Positions 27,899 to 36,754 are shown, counted from the first letter of the stretch. The stretch is 64,000 nt of DNA from Candidatus Formimonas warabiya (GCF_002777255.1 NZ_CP017634.1:5716903-5780902), one strand, 5' to 3'. Numbers and translations are program-made. Notes: generated from the sequence alone by a model not told the origin.

Positions 27899-29083
27899 TC
27901 AAGCCGTCTCCATCCCCGGCGTTTTTTTGCCGTGTAAGAAATAATATAAAAAACTACAGGCGAACACCACGAAAACCATCCCTAAATACATGCCGCGGAA
28001 CCCGGTTGCCGGTACGAGAAAGCCTAATAGGAAGGGCCCGATTCCCACCCCTCCATCGATAAAGCTAAAGAAAGTAGATGTGGCCAAGCCCATATTATGA
28101 GCGGGCGATACCTTAATCGCAATGGCTTGAGCGCTGGACAGGAACGTTCCATATCCCAGGCCGACAAAGACTCCGGCTAATAACAGGAGAAATCCGTGAT
28201 GAGCCTGGCTCAGGATCAACAATCCGATGGCAAATAAGAAAAACGATGGATACATGACAAAATTTTCCCCTCTCTGATCAAACCATCTTCCCGTTAACGG
28301 CCGCGATATTAAAATGGAGGCAGCATAAACAACAAAGAAAAAGCTGCCCGGTCCTACCAAATTGATTTCCCTCGTATAAGAAGTTAGAAAGCTAAGGATA
28401 CTGGAAAAGCTTAATCCGATCAATACGCCGATGATAGAAATCGGAATGGCTTTAATTTCAAAAAAATAATGTAAGCTGAATCCTTTTATTTTGTCCATTT
28501 GCTCTTTCGTAAACTTTACCTCAGGAATTGTTAAAAAGAATGTGGCGATCAAACTGGCGGCTAATAGAATCACCGATAAAATCAAAACGGTATCAAAGTC
28601 TCCCTGACGAATGAGCATCATTCCTAAAAAAGGCCCGATGGCCGAAGCAAGGGTGGCGCTCATCGCATAATAACTGGTACCTTCACCACGCCGGGCACAG
28701 GGGATAATACCTGCAACAATCGTTCCTGTCGCTGTGGCAGAGATACCGAATCCTGCTCCGTGCAAAAAACGAATCACAAAAAGGAGCATCAAATTGTTTG
28801 CCACAAAATAGAGCAGGGTCGTGATTAAGTAAAAAACTAATCCGCAATAAAGAATCTTTTTTTGTCCCACCTGGTCTATTGCTCTTCCTGCAAAGATACG
28901 TGCCACCAGGGCTCCTAAAATAAAAATGCCGGATGCGAGTCCAGCCTCACTTGGCGAAGCCTGCAAATGGTCACTGGAATATGCGGCTATGGTGACCATG
29001 AGAAAATAATACACTAAATAAACAAATAAGTTTGTCACAGCGTCAATTAAAAAGTTCTTTGTCCATAACCTGGGTTGATGCAT
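27899..29083 (-). CDS. Major facilitator superfamily transporter
   Basis: 394 residues with twelve predicted helices and the MFS loop motifs: GRAIDQVGQKKIL between helices 2 and 3, and GRWFDQRGENFVM at the equivalent place in the second half. It most resembles drug or small-metabolite antiporters of the YfcJ/AraJ kind; no substrate can be assigned. I chose the ATG at 29083 because CCAGGTGG stands at the right distance, rather than the GTG four codons earlier. It points away from the polysaccharide genes and is followed, upstream, by an IS21 element. Confidence 0.8.
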   Translation of the reverse strand: MHQPRLWTKNFLIDAVTNLFVYLVYYFLMVTIAAYSSDHLQASPSEAGLASGIFILGALVARIFAGRAIDQVGQKKILYCGLVFYLITTLLYFVANNLMLLFVIRFLHGAGFGISATATGTIVAGIIPCARRGEGTSYYAMSATLASAIGPFLGMMLIRQGDFDTVLILSVILLAASLIATFFLTIPEVKFTKEQMDKIKGFSLHYFFEIKAIPISIIGVLIGLSFSSILSFLTSYTREINLVGPGSFFFVVYAASILISRPLTGRWFDQRGENFVMYPSFFLFAIGLLILSQAHHGFLLLLAGVFVGLGYGTFLSSAQAIAIKVSPAHNMGLATSTFFSFIDGGVGIGPFLLGFLVPATGFRGMYLGMVFVVFACSFLYYFLHGKKTPGMETA

Positions 29084-29378
29084 TTTTGTTACCACCTGGC
29101 CTCAATGATTGTCTGTAAGATGCAAAAAGTATCTTTTTGTTTCTTAAAGTGCCTTCCGGTATATTATAACTACATACTCTGTAAATTTCTATCATATTTT
29201 CATGGCGTGCTTTTGGGGGTGTGAATGTCAACGAATTTGTTTACCACTTGACAGCGAATTTTTTTACCAGTAATGGCAATGAATTTGTTTACCACTTTTG
29301 TGTTTTTGACAGTGAAAAAGTTTACCACTAAGTTTTTAAATATAGGGAAACACTGGTTGTGCAGTATTTCCCTTGATG

Positions 29379-30128
29379 CTAATTGTTGGGAGTATTAGAA
29401 TACTCTGCTCTGTATGGGTGGTCGGAGTTCATATTTAGTACATGGGACTTAAAGGTTAATCGATCAATGAGTGCTGTTACCATTGTGGTATTTTCAAACA
29501 TGGTGACCCAATCCGAAAATTTTAAGTTTGTTGATACAATGACGCTCCTGCGCTCAGCCCTGTCAGCGATAACTTTAAATAATAATTCAGACTGATGACG
29601 GTTAAAGGTAAGATAGCTTAGTTCATCAATAATCAATAATTCGGTTTTGGAAAGCTGCTTCTCTATTTTGATAAGTTTCTTGTATTCTTGGGCTTCGATT
29701 AGTTCATTAGAGAGGTTTGCCGCTGTGTAGAATTTTACGTTCATGCCCTGCATACAGGCTTTAACACCAAGGGCTATACTAAGATGTGTTTTACCCGTCC
29801 CAGGGTTTCCGATCATCACGATGTTTTGGCGTTTGCTTACAAAATCACAGCTTGAAAGTTCATGGATAAAGGCTTCTGTAAGATGCTCAAACCGACTGCA
29901 ATCAAGTTCATCAATGGTTTTAATATATGGAAAGTTTGCCGATTTAATTTTACGCTTCCGACTGCTTTCCATTCTGGAGTCAAGCTCCATTTTCATTAGA
30001 GCAAGAAGGAATTCCTCATAGCCTTTGTCACTTCCAAGCTGACGAATTACGTTATCATAGTGATTAAAAGTGGGTAGCCTTAACTGCTTGGTATAAAGCT
30101 CAATAGTCTGTACGTTTGTATTTATCAT
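29379..30128 (-). CDS. istB: IS21 helper ATPase IstB
   Basis: 249-residue AAA+ ATPase of the DnaC/IstB family. Walker A GNPGTGKTHLSIALG lies near 108-122 and Walker B ELLIIDELSYL near 160-170. The N-terminal YTKQLRLPTF start is typical. It helps choose target DNA during IS21 transposition. Its start overlaps the end of istA by four bases, indicating coupled translation. Confidence 0.95.
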   Translation of the reverse strand: MINTNVQTIELYTKQLRLPTFNHYDNVIRQLGSDKGYEEFLLALMKMELDSRMESSRKRKIKSANFPYIKTIDELDCSRFEHLTEAFIHELSSCDFVSKRQNIVMIGNPGTGKTHLSIALGVKACMQGMNVKFYTAANLSNELIEAQEYKKLIKIEKQLSKTELLIIDELSYLTFNRHQSELLFKVIADRAERRSVIVSTNLKFSDWVTMFENTTMVTALIDRLTFKSHVLNMNSDHPYRAEYSNTPNN

Positions 30129-31603
30129 TGACCTGCTACCCCGTATTTCTCGTCATATTTTCTTAAATCCGTTTTGGTTATGGCAATCTCATTTTTAAGA
30201 TATATAACTGAAGACTTAGCCGGCTCATTTAAGTAGGTTCTTACCATATCGACTGTTGAAATAATATGCCCGGGTATAAGATGTTTGATGGCAAGGATTC
30301 GTTCTTCTCCATAGTCCACGCATAAGCGAAGAAGCTTAACCATCTCTTTATTTCCACCCGGTAACTGACTTCCCCAGTCCAGCAGTTCCTTGGTCATGGT
30401 CTCCTTAACTGGCCGAGCATTAAATACAGAACGAGGCTTTTTTTCCAGAAGGTCAATGTAGTGCTCTAAGCGGTATTCTGTATTGCCGGTACCATACTGC
30501 CGCGAATAAGTTGCAATGACTGATCCTTCATGTAGTATACAAACACTATTTGCGTAACCTTTTACTGTGACATCCTTCCTAAGATATCTTGCAGGAACAG
30601 AATAATTGTTTTTCTCATAGCGGACAGTAGAAAAATCATCTACTCTGGTAATAGCGGTTTTGCTTGTGTCAAATCTGAACCGTGGGATAGTATTTAAGAA
30701 TCTAACCTCTTCTTGGTACATTACTTTTACAGGATGATTCCGGTGTTCAACCTTATGGTTCTCACGGTAACTGATGCAAGCATTCCAAAGCTTATGGTTC
30801 AGTTCCTCAATGTCAGATATTCTTGGAACAGGCACAAGAAAATTTCTTCTCGAGTAACCAACTAAGTTTTCTACAAGGCTTTTTTCATTACCACTGGCTG
30901 GGTTACAAAAATCTAGTGTAAAGGCATAATGGGCACTAAAGGAAAGATATCTGTCCTGTGGCTTCGCATAAATACCGAATCCTTCTTTTACAGCAACCTT
31001 TGCATTATCAAATATTAAGCGTCTTGGAATACCACCGAAGAAATCAAACATGAGTTGTTGGGCTTCTAAAAAGGTTTCTTCATTGGCAGCCTTGTACACT
31101 TGGACAAAAATGTCACAGCTATAGCATAATCGGCCACAAAAGGTATGTACCTTGGTTTTTTGACCGTCTAAATATACAGTAGCTTCACCCCAATCAATTT
31201 GGACAGCTTCTCCTGGTGCATAGGATAGTGGAACACAACTTTGTGGTGGTACTGTTCTTTCAGTTTTTAGAGTTCTAACTGCTGCACGTATAGAGGAATA
31301 AGATCCTGTAAATTTTTTCTCTACCACCAACCGGTCATATATTCGCTTTGCTGTATGTTTTTGCTTTTTAAGGTTTTCATCCTCATCTTCTTTGAAACAG
31401 CTAAGAATGAAAGCATTGACATTATCGGTTAATACTTCAGGTTCCCTCTGATAAGTCTTTCGTATTTCCGGATGGGTGGAACCTTCGCAATACTTTTTAA
31501 CAGTCTGCCTTGAAATACCAAGGCTTTTGGAAATTGATCGTATGGATTCGCCATCAGAATACCGGATTCGAATCGCTGAATAAATGTCCACTCCAATAAT
31601 CAC
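30125..31603 (-). CDS. istA: IS21 transposase IstA
   Basis: 492-residue integrase-type transposase. An N-terminal helix-turn-helix (IRSISKSLGISRQTVKKY, about 21-38) precedes a DDE catalytic core with VQIDWGEATVYLDG near 134-147, IFDNAKVAV near 196-204, and the late glutamate in GNEKSLVENLVGYSRR near 236-251. The C-terminal Mu-transposase-like domain follows. Frame intact; an upstream perfect palindrome may regulate it. Confidence 0.95.
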   Translation of the reverse strand: MIIGVDIYSAIRIRYSDGESIRSISKSLGISRQTVKKYCEGSTHPEIRKTYQREPEVLTDNVNAFILSCFKEDEDENLKKQKHTAKRIYDRLVVEKKFTGSYSSIRAAVRTLKTERTVPPQSCVPLSYAPGEAVQIDWGEATVYLDGQKTKVHTFCGRLCYSCDIFVQVYKAANEETFLEAQQLMFDFFGGIPRRLIFDNAKVAVKEGFGIYAKPQDRYLSFSAHYAFTLDFCNPASGNEKSLVENLVGYSRRNFLVPVPRISDIEELNHKLWNACISYRENHKVEHRNHPVKVMYQEEVRFLNTIPRFRFDTSKTAITRVDDFSTVRYEKNNYSVPARYLRKDVTVKGYANSVCILHEGSVIATYSRQYGTGNTEYRLEHYIDLLEKKPRSVFNARPVKETMTKELLDWGSQLPGGNKEMVKLLRLCVDYGEERILAIKHLIPGHIISTVDMVRTYLNEPAKSSVIYLKNEIAITKTDLRKYDEKYGVAGQ

Positions 31604-31620
31604 ACCTTTCGATTCCTCCT

Positions 31621-31645
31621 AGTAAAATATTAATAATATTTTACT
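31621..31645. promoter_or_regulatory. Perfect 25-bp palindrome upstream of istA
   Basis: Two 12-base arms (AGTAAAATATTA and its exact complement) around a single A, ending 18 bases before the istA start on the minus strand. It could be an operator for the transposase gene or a hairpin in its leader. The same outer half-site AGTAAAAT recurs at 32330. Confidence 0.5.
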
Positions 31646-31808
31646 GGATTCTAATATTAGGTGGTAAACTAATTCGCTGTCAAAATGCCTTGAAGTGGCA
31701 CACTTTTATATTATCATTTACATTTGGGGGCTAGTAATTTCTAAGCAGTCAGTGCTGTTTCTGTGCACAATAATTAAGCTGTCAAGAAAATTGTCGTCTA
31801 ATTGAAAT

Positions 31809-31836
31809 AAAAAAACACCTTTCAGATAGAAAGGTG
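31809..31836 (-). terminator. Rho-independent terminator for the PNPOx-like gene
   Basis: CACCTTTC and GAAAGGTG pair around a five-base loop, with seven A's on the left that read as T's on the minus strand. The rest of 31683-31896 shows no gene. Confidence 0.75.
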
Positions 31837-31896
31837 CCGGGTAAATTGGTTCCCAGTTTTTAAAAGAAAACGGTGCCAAATCGTTTTATTTTTATC

Positions 31897-32208
31897 TTAT
31901 AAAAGTGGATCTGCTTTTTCAGCCTTAAACACAATGGTACTGCCCTCAATACAAGCCTTTCCTTCTAACCTGTAGCCTTTTGGCCCGCCTTCCATAGATG
32001 CCAGAATTACCTGCATCAGGCCGGTTTCCTTTACATTTTGTTGCGTTGTTTGCATTTTGTAAATCCCCAAAGACAGTTTGTCATCCCCCAGCACTTCCTT
32101 CACTTGGCCGACCACAATAGTATGGGGTTTTCCTGCCGCCGACACAGTTGTAACGGGAACAAAAGGGACAGCTTTGATGAGTTCTTGGATCTGTTCATTA
32201 ATAAGCAT
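31897..32208 (-). CDS. Pyridoxamine 5'-phosphate oxidase-like split-barrel protein
   Basis: 103 residues, a compact single-domain member of the FMN-binding split-barrel group. Recognisable features are the VPVTTVSAAGKPHTIVVGQV start of the barrel (about 17-36), LSLGIYKMQTTQQNVKETG near 46-64 and YRLEGKACIE near 80-89. Such small members often bind flavin or haem in reductive metabolism; here only the fold can be claimed. Ribosome site AAGGAGTTG on the minus strand. It is transcribed away from the DUF1638/Crp genes, so a shared control region lies between. Confidence 0.65.
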   Translation of the reverse strand: MLINEQIQELIKAVPFVPVTTVSAAGKPHTIVVGQVKEVLGDDKLSLGIYKMQTTQQNVKETGLMQVILASMEGGPKGYRLEGKACIEGSTIVFKAEKADPLL

Positions 32209-32329
32209 AATATCAACTCCTTTTCTTCTAATTAAGCCTATTTTAATTCCATAGGGGGAAGGTGGCTGTAAAAGAATTTACAATTGTAAGAAAAATTTTT
32301 TTCCAGGTAAAGATGAAATTAGCCTGAGA

Positions 32330-32368
32330 AGTAAAATATTTTACTGAAAAATTATTTGGATCGTCATA
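32330..32368 (+). promoter_or_regulatory. Palindrome and probable promoter of the DUF1638-Crp operon
   Basis: The perfect 16-base palindrome AGTAAAATATTTTACT (32330-32345) overlaps a possible -35 TTTACT, with CATAAT about 19 bases downstream as -10. The position would suit autoregulation by the Crp/Fnr protein encoded downstream, though the sequence is not a classic CRP or FNR box. Confidence 0.4.
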
Positions 32369-32404
32369 ATATTAATTAACTAGAATCAAGGAGGGAATTT
32401 TACC

Positions 32405-32959
32405 TTGGCAAAGAATTTAGTATGCTGTGGAATTCTGGAACAAGAAATAAGGCATCTGTTAAAAGACAGACAAACCAATATTAAGTTTATCGACCCTGGC
32501 CAACACGTTGACCTGGCTTCATTAGCCGGGGCTTTGGCCAAAACTGCCGGGGAGATAGACGGGTCGGACACCGCCTTTGTCATCGGCCAACACTGTCATC
32601 CCGATATGGCAGACCTTATTTCCGGCAAGGGTAATATTGTACAGGCCAAAAATTGTATAGAGATGCTGATCGGGGATGATTTGGCGAAATATGATGGGGA
32701 GGCGCGTACTTTCTATATTACGGCCGGCTGGTTGGAAAATTGGCGCAAGATTTTTATAGACGGATTGAAATGGGATGCTGTTGATGCCCGGCAGAACTTC
32801 GGCTTCTATGACCGCATTCTATTACTGGATACAGGTTTGGCGCCGATCGACGAGGAAAAGGTTCTGGAGTTCTTTGAATATACGGAGGTCCCCATCGAAA
32901 TTGTTTCTATTAATCTCGATCACTTCAGAAAAATTTTGGAGGATACCATAGGAAGGTGA
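32405..32959 (+). CDS. DUF1638-family protein
   Basis: 184 residues starting at TTG after a strong AAGGAGGG site. The family pattern is recognisable: an ILEQEI segment at the start, FIDPGQHVDLASL near 29-41, a cysteine/histidine-bearing GQHCHPDMADL near 61-71, AKNCIEMLIGDDL near 80-92 and TFYITAGWLENW near 100-111. DUF1638 genes often neighbour corrinoid methyltransferase genes in archaea and anaerobic bacteria, but their function is unsettled. It overlaps the Crp/Fnr gene start by four bases, so the two are translationally coupled. This may link it to control of the methylamine island about 4 kb away. Confidence 0.7.
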   Translation: MAKNLVCCGILEQEIRHLLKDRQTNIKFIDPGQHVDLASLAGALAKTAGEIDGSDTAFVIGQHCHPDMADLISGKGNIVQAKNCIEMLIGDDLAKYDGEARTFYITAGWLENWRKIFIDGLKWDAVDARQNFGFYDRILLLDTGLAPIDEEKVLEFFEYTEVPIEIVSINLDHFRKILEDTIGR

Positions 32960-33651
32960 TCCCGCACATGTACAGACCCAAATGTATGATGGATTTGGAG
33001 ATTTTTTCCGGTCTGAACAGAGAAGAAAAAGAAAGAGTATGCCATTTGACCCGAAAGAACGTTTATGAAAAGAATGAGTTTGTTTTTCTGGAAGGCGAGA
33101 CTGCCGACGCTATTTACGTGATCAAGTACGGGAAGGTAAAGCTGCTCAAAGTATCGGAAAACGGCCGGGAAGTTATTTTGGATATCCTGAAAGAGGATGA
33201 TATTTTTGGGGAGAACACTTTTTTCGACGATGCCGTGCACACCATCTCGGCTCAAGCCTTGGAGAAAACGGTGGTTTGCTCTTGCTATAAAGACGACTTT
33301 TCTGTTTTGCTCCAAAATCCTAAAACATCCTTGAAAATTATCCAGTTATTAAGCAGCAAGATCAACAATTATACCGAGCAGGTGGCCAGCAACGCCTTTC
33401 AGGATGTGAAAGGAAGAATCGCCGCCACACTTTTGCGCCTGGCAAAAACCTATGGCCAATCCAATGGGATCAGGACCACTATTGATATTGATCTCACCCA
33501 TCAGGACTTGGCTAACCTGGTAAATGCTTCCCGGGTGATGGTGACAAATGTTCTCTTGGACCTCAGGCAATCCTCCCTTGTTACCACCGAAGGACATAAA
33601 ATTATATTGCTGGATCAAAATAAACTTGCTGAAGCTGCACGAGCCATATAG
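32956..33651 (+). CDS. Crp/Fnr-family transcriptional regulator
   Basis: 231 residues. The N-terminal cyclic-nucleotide-binding-type barrel runs from about 10 to 125 (FVFLEGETADAIYVIKYGKVKLL near 36-58), followed by a dimerisation helix and a C-terminal winged helix. The recognition helix region is LTHQDLANLVNASRVMVTNVL near 176-196. There is no N-terminal cysteine cluster for an iron-sulphur site as in FNR; cysteines at about 11, 29 and 98-100 are scattered. Start is GTG at 32956 (overlapping the previous stop) or ATG at 32968. The ligand is unknown. The stop is UAG. Confidence 0.85.
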   Translation: MIPHMYRPKCMMDLEIFSGLNREEKERVCHLTRKNVYEKNEFVFLEGETADAIYVIKYGKVKLLKVSENGREVILDILKEDDIFGENTFFDDAVHTISAQALEKTVVCSCYKDDFSVLLQNPKTSLKIIQLLSSKINNYTEQVASNAFQDVKGRIAATLLRLAKTYGQSNGIRTTIDIDLTHQDLANLVNASRVMVTNVLLDLRQSSLVTTEGHKIILLDQNKLAEAARAI

Positions 33652-33655
33652 ATAG

Positions 33656-33949
33656 ATGGTGAAGATAAATTTGACCATGGAAAATTCTGAAGTTATTAAG
33701 ACGATGGTCGGCCGCCTCAATCTTATGATGAATTTACTGCAAGCAGTGAAAACGGATTCGCCATTAGGAAGAACACTTCGGGTCCTGATTCATCTCTCAT
33801 GGGAGAATGAGAAACAGCCCCTCAAAGGACAAATCGAGTATGAAGATTTACTTACTCTATCGGAAGACATTGCTCAAAATGACCTGGAAGAATCCCTTAA
33901 CTACCTGCTCAGTAACGGTATAATTTCCATTCATTATCAGAATAAGTAA
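33656..33949 (+). CDS. Hypothetical small acidic protein
   Basis: 97 residues, or 90 if the ATG at 33677 is used. I recognise no family. It is mostly helical by composition, with leucine-rich second half (EDIAQNDLEESLNYLLSNGI) that could be a winged-helix-like or dimerisation unit. No strong ribosome site precedes it; it starts four bases after the regulator's stop and may depend on that gene's translation. The long open frame in operon with a regulator argues that it is real. Confidence 0.5.
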   Translation: MVKINLTMENSEVIKTMVGRLNLMMNLLQAVKTDSPLGRTLRVLIHLSWENEKQPLKGQIEYEDLLTLSEDIAQNDLEESLNYLLSNGIISIHYQNK

Positions 33950-34085
33950 ATGTCTTTAGGTACTTTGCGTTAGCAATACAGGTAAAGTAACCCAAAATAT
34001 GATACAATGATAGAGATAAGGCAGTAAAGCCAGTCTTGACAAATAGTCGAGTAGATCAATCATTATTGGGCAGAGGAGTATGAAA

Positions 34086-34736
34086 ATGGAATTAGATGTG
34101 TTTGAAGCTTTAGTAAAGAAAAGAAGATCGATTAGGAAATGGCTTGATAAAAAGGTTCCCGAGCAGGACATATTAAAAGCAATTGAATTGGGCGGCTATG
34201 CACCCAACGGAGGCAATTCCCAATCCTATCACTTTTACATTGTCAGTAATGAAACGAAGATAAAAGAAATTGCTTTGGCCGTGGAGCAGAAGATGCGTCT
34301 GATTGCTTCGTGGCCGGAGGCTGCTCCTCTTCAAGGTCAACTGGAGCAATTAATAAAATCGGGAAAAATCCTGGAAAAAGCCCCGGCGCTTGTACTGGTC
34401 TGTTTCAAGACCGGTGAATCCTCGTTTGATCATCTCTTAGACAGCAGGCCCCTTGATGAAAATGCGGTTAAAACGAAAGAAGCCTTGCGGAAGTCGAACT
34501 CGAAATTACAATCTGCGGCAGCCGCGATTAATACCATGCTGCTGGCCTTTCATATTATGGGACTGGGGGCCCTCTGGATGTCCGGACCGGTCCGGGCAAA
34601 GGAAGAAATCGAAAAAATTGTGGGCATACCGGAGAACCTTGACTTTATTGCCCTGATTCCTGTAGGCTATCCGGCGGAAGAACCTGCCATGCCACCCCGT
34701 AAAAAAGTGGAGGAAATTACGACGATATTGAAATAA
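34086..34736 (+). CDS. Nitroreductase-family flavoprotein
   Basis: 216 residues, FMN-dependent nitroreductase fold, probably an NAD(P)H-linked reductase in the cytosol. The N-terminal VKKRRSIRKW segment binds the FMN phosphate, GGYAPNGGNSQSYHFY near 34-49 lies at the flavin, and ALWMSGPVRAKEEIEKIVGIPENLDFIALIPVGYPAEEP is the family's C-terminal signature (from about 159). I chose the ATG at 34086, seven bases after AGAGGAG, over the one at 34080. It is a single-gene unit, with a terminator after it. Substrate unknown. Confidence 0.85.
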   Translation: MELDVFEALVKKRRSIRKWLDKKVPEQDILKAIELGGYAPNGGNSQSYHFYIVSNETKIKEIALAVEQKMRLIASWPEAAPLQGQLEQLIKSGKILEKAPALVLVCFKTGESSFDHLLDSRPLDENAVKTKEALRKSNSKLQSAAAAINTMLLAFHIMGLGALWMSGPVRAKEEIEKIVGIPENLDFIALIPVGYPAEEPAMPPRKKVEEITTILK

Positions 34737-34802
34737 AAAATTGATAAGAAAGTTTTCCAACTGATATGCTCCCTTTTTTTGACACAGAATCTTAACTAAA
34801 AG

Positions 34803-34834
34803 CCTTTGTATGAAGTTCAATACAAGGGTTTTTT
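34803..34834 (+). terminator. Rho-independent terminator after the nitroreductase gene
   Basis: CCTTTGTAT pairs with ATACAAGGG (one mismatch) around an eight-base loop, followed by TTTTTT. Confidence 0.75.
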
Positions 34835-35033
34835 GTATCACGAGGACAAAATCCCTGTCGTAGTCTATTCTACATGAAGGGGAAACGTCGATGATAGCAA
34901 AAAATATAGAACAAAGAAATACTGTTAATTTATATAATTTATAAACGAAAACTGTATGGATGGGAAAAGAGGGGTTTTATGGGTGCCGGTGGAATATTTA
35001 GGACATCATTACGCAATTAGTGAGGTCATTTTT

Positions 35034-36485
35034 ATGAATGGGACGAATAATAAAAATGTGGAGCTGCTTGAAAAAGAAAACCAACTGCTGCGGGAAATTA
35101 TTGACCGGATTCACGAGCCTGTTTCCGTTTCGACGAAGGAGGGGGTAATTGTATTATACAATAGTGAGTCCGAAAAAAGTGAAGGGATGAAAAGGGAAAA
35201 TGTATTAGGAAAGCATGAACGTGATATCTATCCTGATACCAATGGGAAAGGTTTTTTTGACCAGGTAACGAAAAAAGTGATCGAGACCGGCAGACCCTTA
35301 ATTGAACATCATTGTAAATACCGTTTGGATAATGAACGATTAATTGAAATATTTATCGATTCTTACCCTTTTTTTTACCAAGGAAATCTCGAGGCGGTCT
35401 ACAACATTGGTCCAAATGTGAAACAGGGAAATGTATTCGTGTCCCGGTCCCTGGAATTGCAAAGAAAAGTAAACCGGGAAAATAATACGAAAACAGCCAT
35501 CTATCACAATGGAACCTATTATTCACTACAGGACATCGTCGGCAGGTCGGAAAAAATTAGCAAAGCGGTTTTATTGGCTAGGAAAATCGCCGGTAGAACG
35601 TCGCCCATCTTGATATACGGAGAAACCGGAACCGGGAAAGAACTTTTTGCCCAAGGAATCCATAATGCCAGTCTCTTTGCTGAAGGGTCTTTCATTGCCG
35701 TAAATTGTGCGGCAATTCCGGAAACCTTGTTGGAAGGTCTGATATTTGGCACATCAAAAGGAGCATTCACCGGCGCCATTGAGACTCCCGGTTTGTTTGA
35801 ACAAGCCGAGGAAGGAACCTTGTTTTTGGATGAAATTGATTCCATGCCGATCTCACTTCAGGCCAAGCTGCTCCGCGTCCTGCAAGATAAGGTGGTGCGC
35901 AGGATTGGGGGAAAACAACAGAAACCGATAAACTGCCGCATCATTAGTGCCACAAACATGGACCCCTTTGAGGCGGTAAAAAAGCAGCGCATGCGGGAAG
36001 ACCTTTTCTATCGTTTGGCCACAGTAACCCTGGGTGTTCCTCCCCTCAGGGAAAGAAAGGAAGATATTGCTCTTTTGGTGCAGTTTTTTATTGATAAGTA
36101 TAACCGTTTATTCGGGCTGTATGTCGGCGGCTGTTCCGAACAGCTAACAAAAATGTTTGAGGAATATCACTGGCCGGGGAACGTAAGGGAATTGGAAAAT
36201 ACCATTGAAAGTGCCATCAACTGCATTGAGGTCGGCGAGAAGGAGCTTAATTTAAGGCATGTGCCCCCTTATATCAAAGAGAGATTTGGGAATCCGGGCG
36301 TGGATGTGTTTATTCCTTATAAAGAAGGAAAACTTCACGCCATTCTAATGGCAGTTGAAAAAAGGGTGATTAAAAACTGCCTGGATAAAAACGGGGGCAA
36401 TGTTACCAAAACAGCTGAAGAATTAGGTGTACTCAGGCAAGCCCTCCATTATCGGATCAGGAAGTTTGGTTTATATCAGAAATAG
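35034..36485 (+). CDS. Sigma-54-dependent activator (PAS, AAA+, Fis-type HTH)
   Basis: 483 residues. An N-terminal PAS-like sensor (about 15-125) replaces the phospho-receiver found in NtrC, so it likely senses a ligand directly. The AAA+ domain has Walker A GETGTGKE near 195-203, the sigma-54 contact loop GAFTGA near 242-247, Walker B GTLFLDEID near 262-270, and the arginine-finger region RMREDLFYRLA. A C-terminal Fis-like helix-turn-helix (NVTKTAEELGVLRQALHYRI) ends the protein. Start at 35034 is backed by GTGAGG upstream; an earlier ATG at 34956 has no ribosome site. A sigma-54 promoter lies 220 bases after its stop, in front of the methyltransferase operon, its probable target. Stop is UAG. 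Confidence 0.9.
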   Translation: MNGTNNKNVELLEKENQLLREIIDRIHEPVSVSTKEGVIVLYNSESEKSEGMKRENVLGKHERDIYPDTNGKGFFDQVTKKVIETGRPLIEHHCKYRLDNERLIEIFIDSYPFFYQGNLEAVYNIGPNVKQGNVFVSRSLELQRKVNRENNTKTAIYHNGTYYSLQDIVGRSEKISKAVLLARKIAGRTSPILIYGETGTGKELFAQGIHNASLFAEGSFIAVNCAAIPETLLEGLIFGTSKGAFTGAIETPGLFEQAEEGTLFLDEIDSMPISLQAKLLRVLQDKVVRRIGGKQQKPINCRIISATNMDPFEAVKKQRMREDLFYRLATVTLGVPPLRERKEDIALLVQFFIDKYNRLFGLYVGGCSEQLTKMFEEYHWPGNVRELENTIESAINCIEVGEKELNLRHVPPYIKERFGNPGVDVFIPYKEGKLHAILMAVEKRVIKNCLDKNGGNVTKTAEELGVLRQALHYRIRKFGLYQK

Positions 36486-36520
36486 TATTTTCTCTAACGT
36501 TTCAGGAGTGAAAAATAATA

Positions 36521-36530
36521 TTTCATGAAA
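36521..36530. promoter_or_regulatory. Possible enhancer site for the sigma-54 activator
   Basis: TTTCATGAAA, a perfect ten-base palindrome about 180 bases upstream of the -24 box, at a distance typical for activator binding. A half-site TTTCATG recurs near 36593. Which sequence is bound is a guess; the interval 36486-36700 holds no gene. Confidence 0.35.
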
Positions 36531-36703
36531 AACTGCATTTCACCCACGAACATCTTTCAGAGACACAATCATTTTGGAACTGAAATATTTTTTTTCATGT
36601 TCCTTATTTTTTTATCTTGCCGGGACGTGAAACGGGGAACGCCAAATCCGGAAATACCGGCCCATTGTTTGCTGTAAGGCGTTCAGGTTTGATTTGCCGG
36701 CTT

Positions 36704-36719
36704 TGGCATTATTTTTGCT
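36704..36719 (+). promoter_or_regulatory. Sigma-54 (-24/-12) promoter of the methyltransferase operon
   Basis: TGGCATTATTTTTGCT matches the consensus TGGCAC-N5-TTGCW with the exact 12-base GG-to-GC spacing. Transcription would start near 36730, 25 bases before the first mttB-family ATG, and a sigma-54 activator is encoded immediately upstream. This places the operon under inducible, ligand-dependent control. Confidence 0.8.
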
Positions 36720-36754
36720 TATTAAATGAGTTATTCTCAGGAGGTGGTAGTAGC

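Larger units (their letters stand above)
29226..31682 (-). mobile_element. IS21-family insertion sequence
   Basis: Element of about 2.46 kb with istA and istB, both intact. The ends run TG...CA. The left end has four spaced copies of a GAATTTGTTTACCAC-like motif (from 29231, 29253, 29279 and 29311), and the right end has one inverted copy (31661-31682, GTGGTAAACTAATTCGCTGT). Multiple terminal repeats are typical of IS21 transposase-binding sites. I could not see a clear target duplication. Confidence 0.9.

Noticed and set aside
36486..36700. Cobalamin riboswitch before the corrinoid methyltransferase operon
   Set aside because: No B12-box-like sequence is seen, and the sigma-54 promoter lies downstream of most of this interval.
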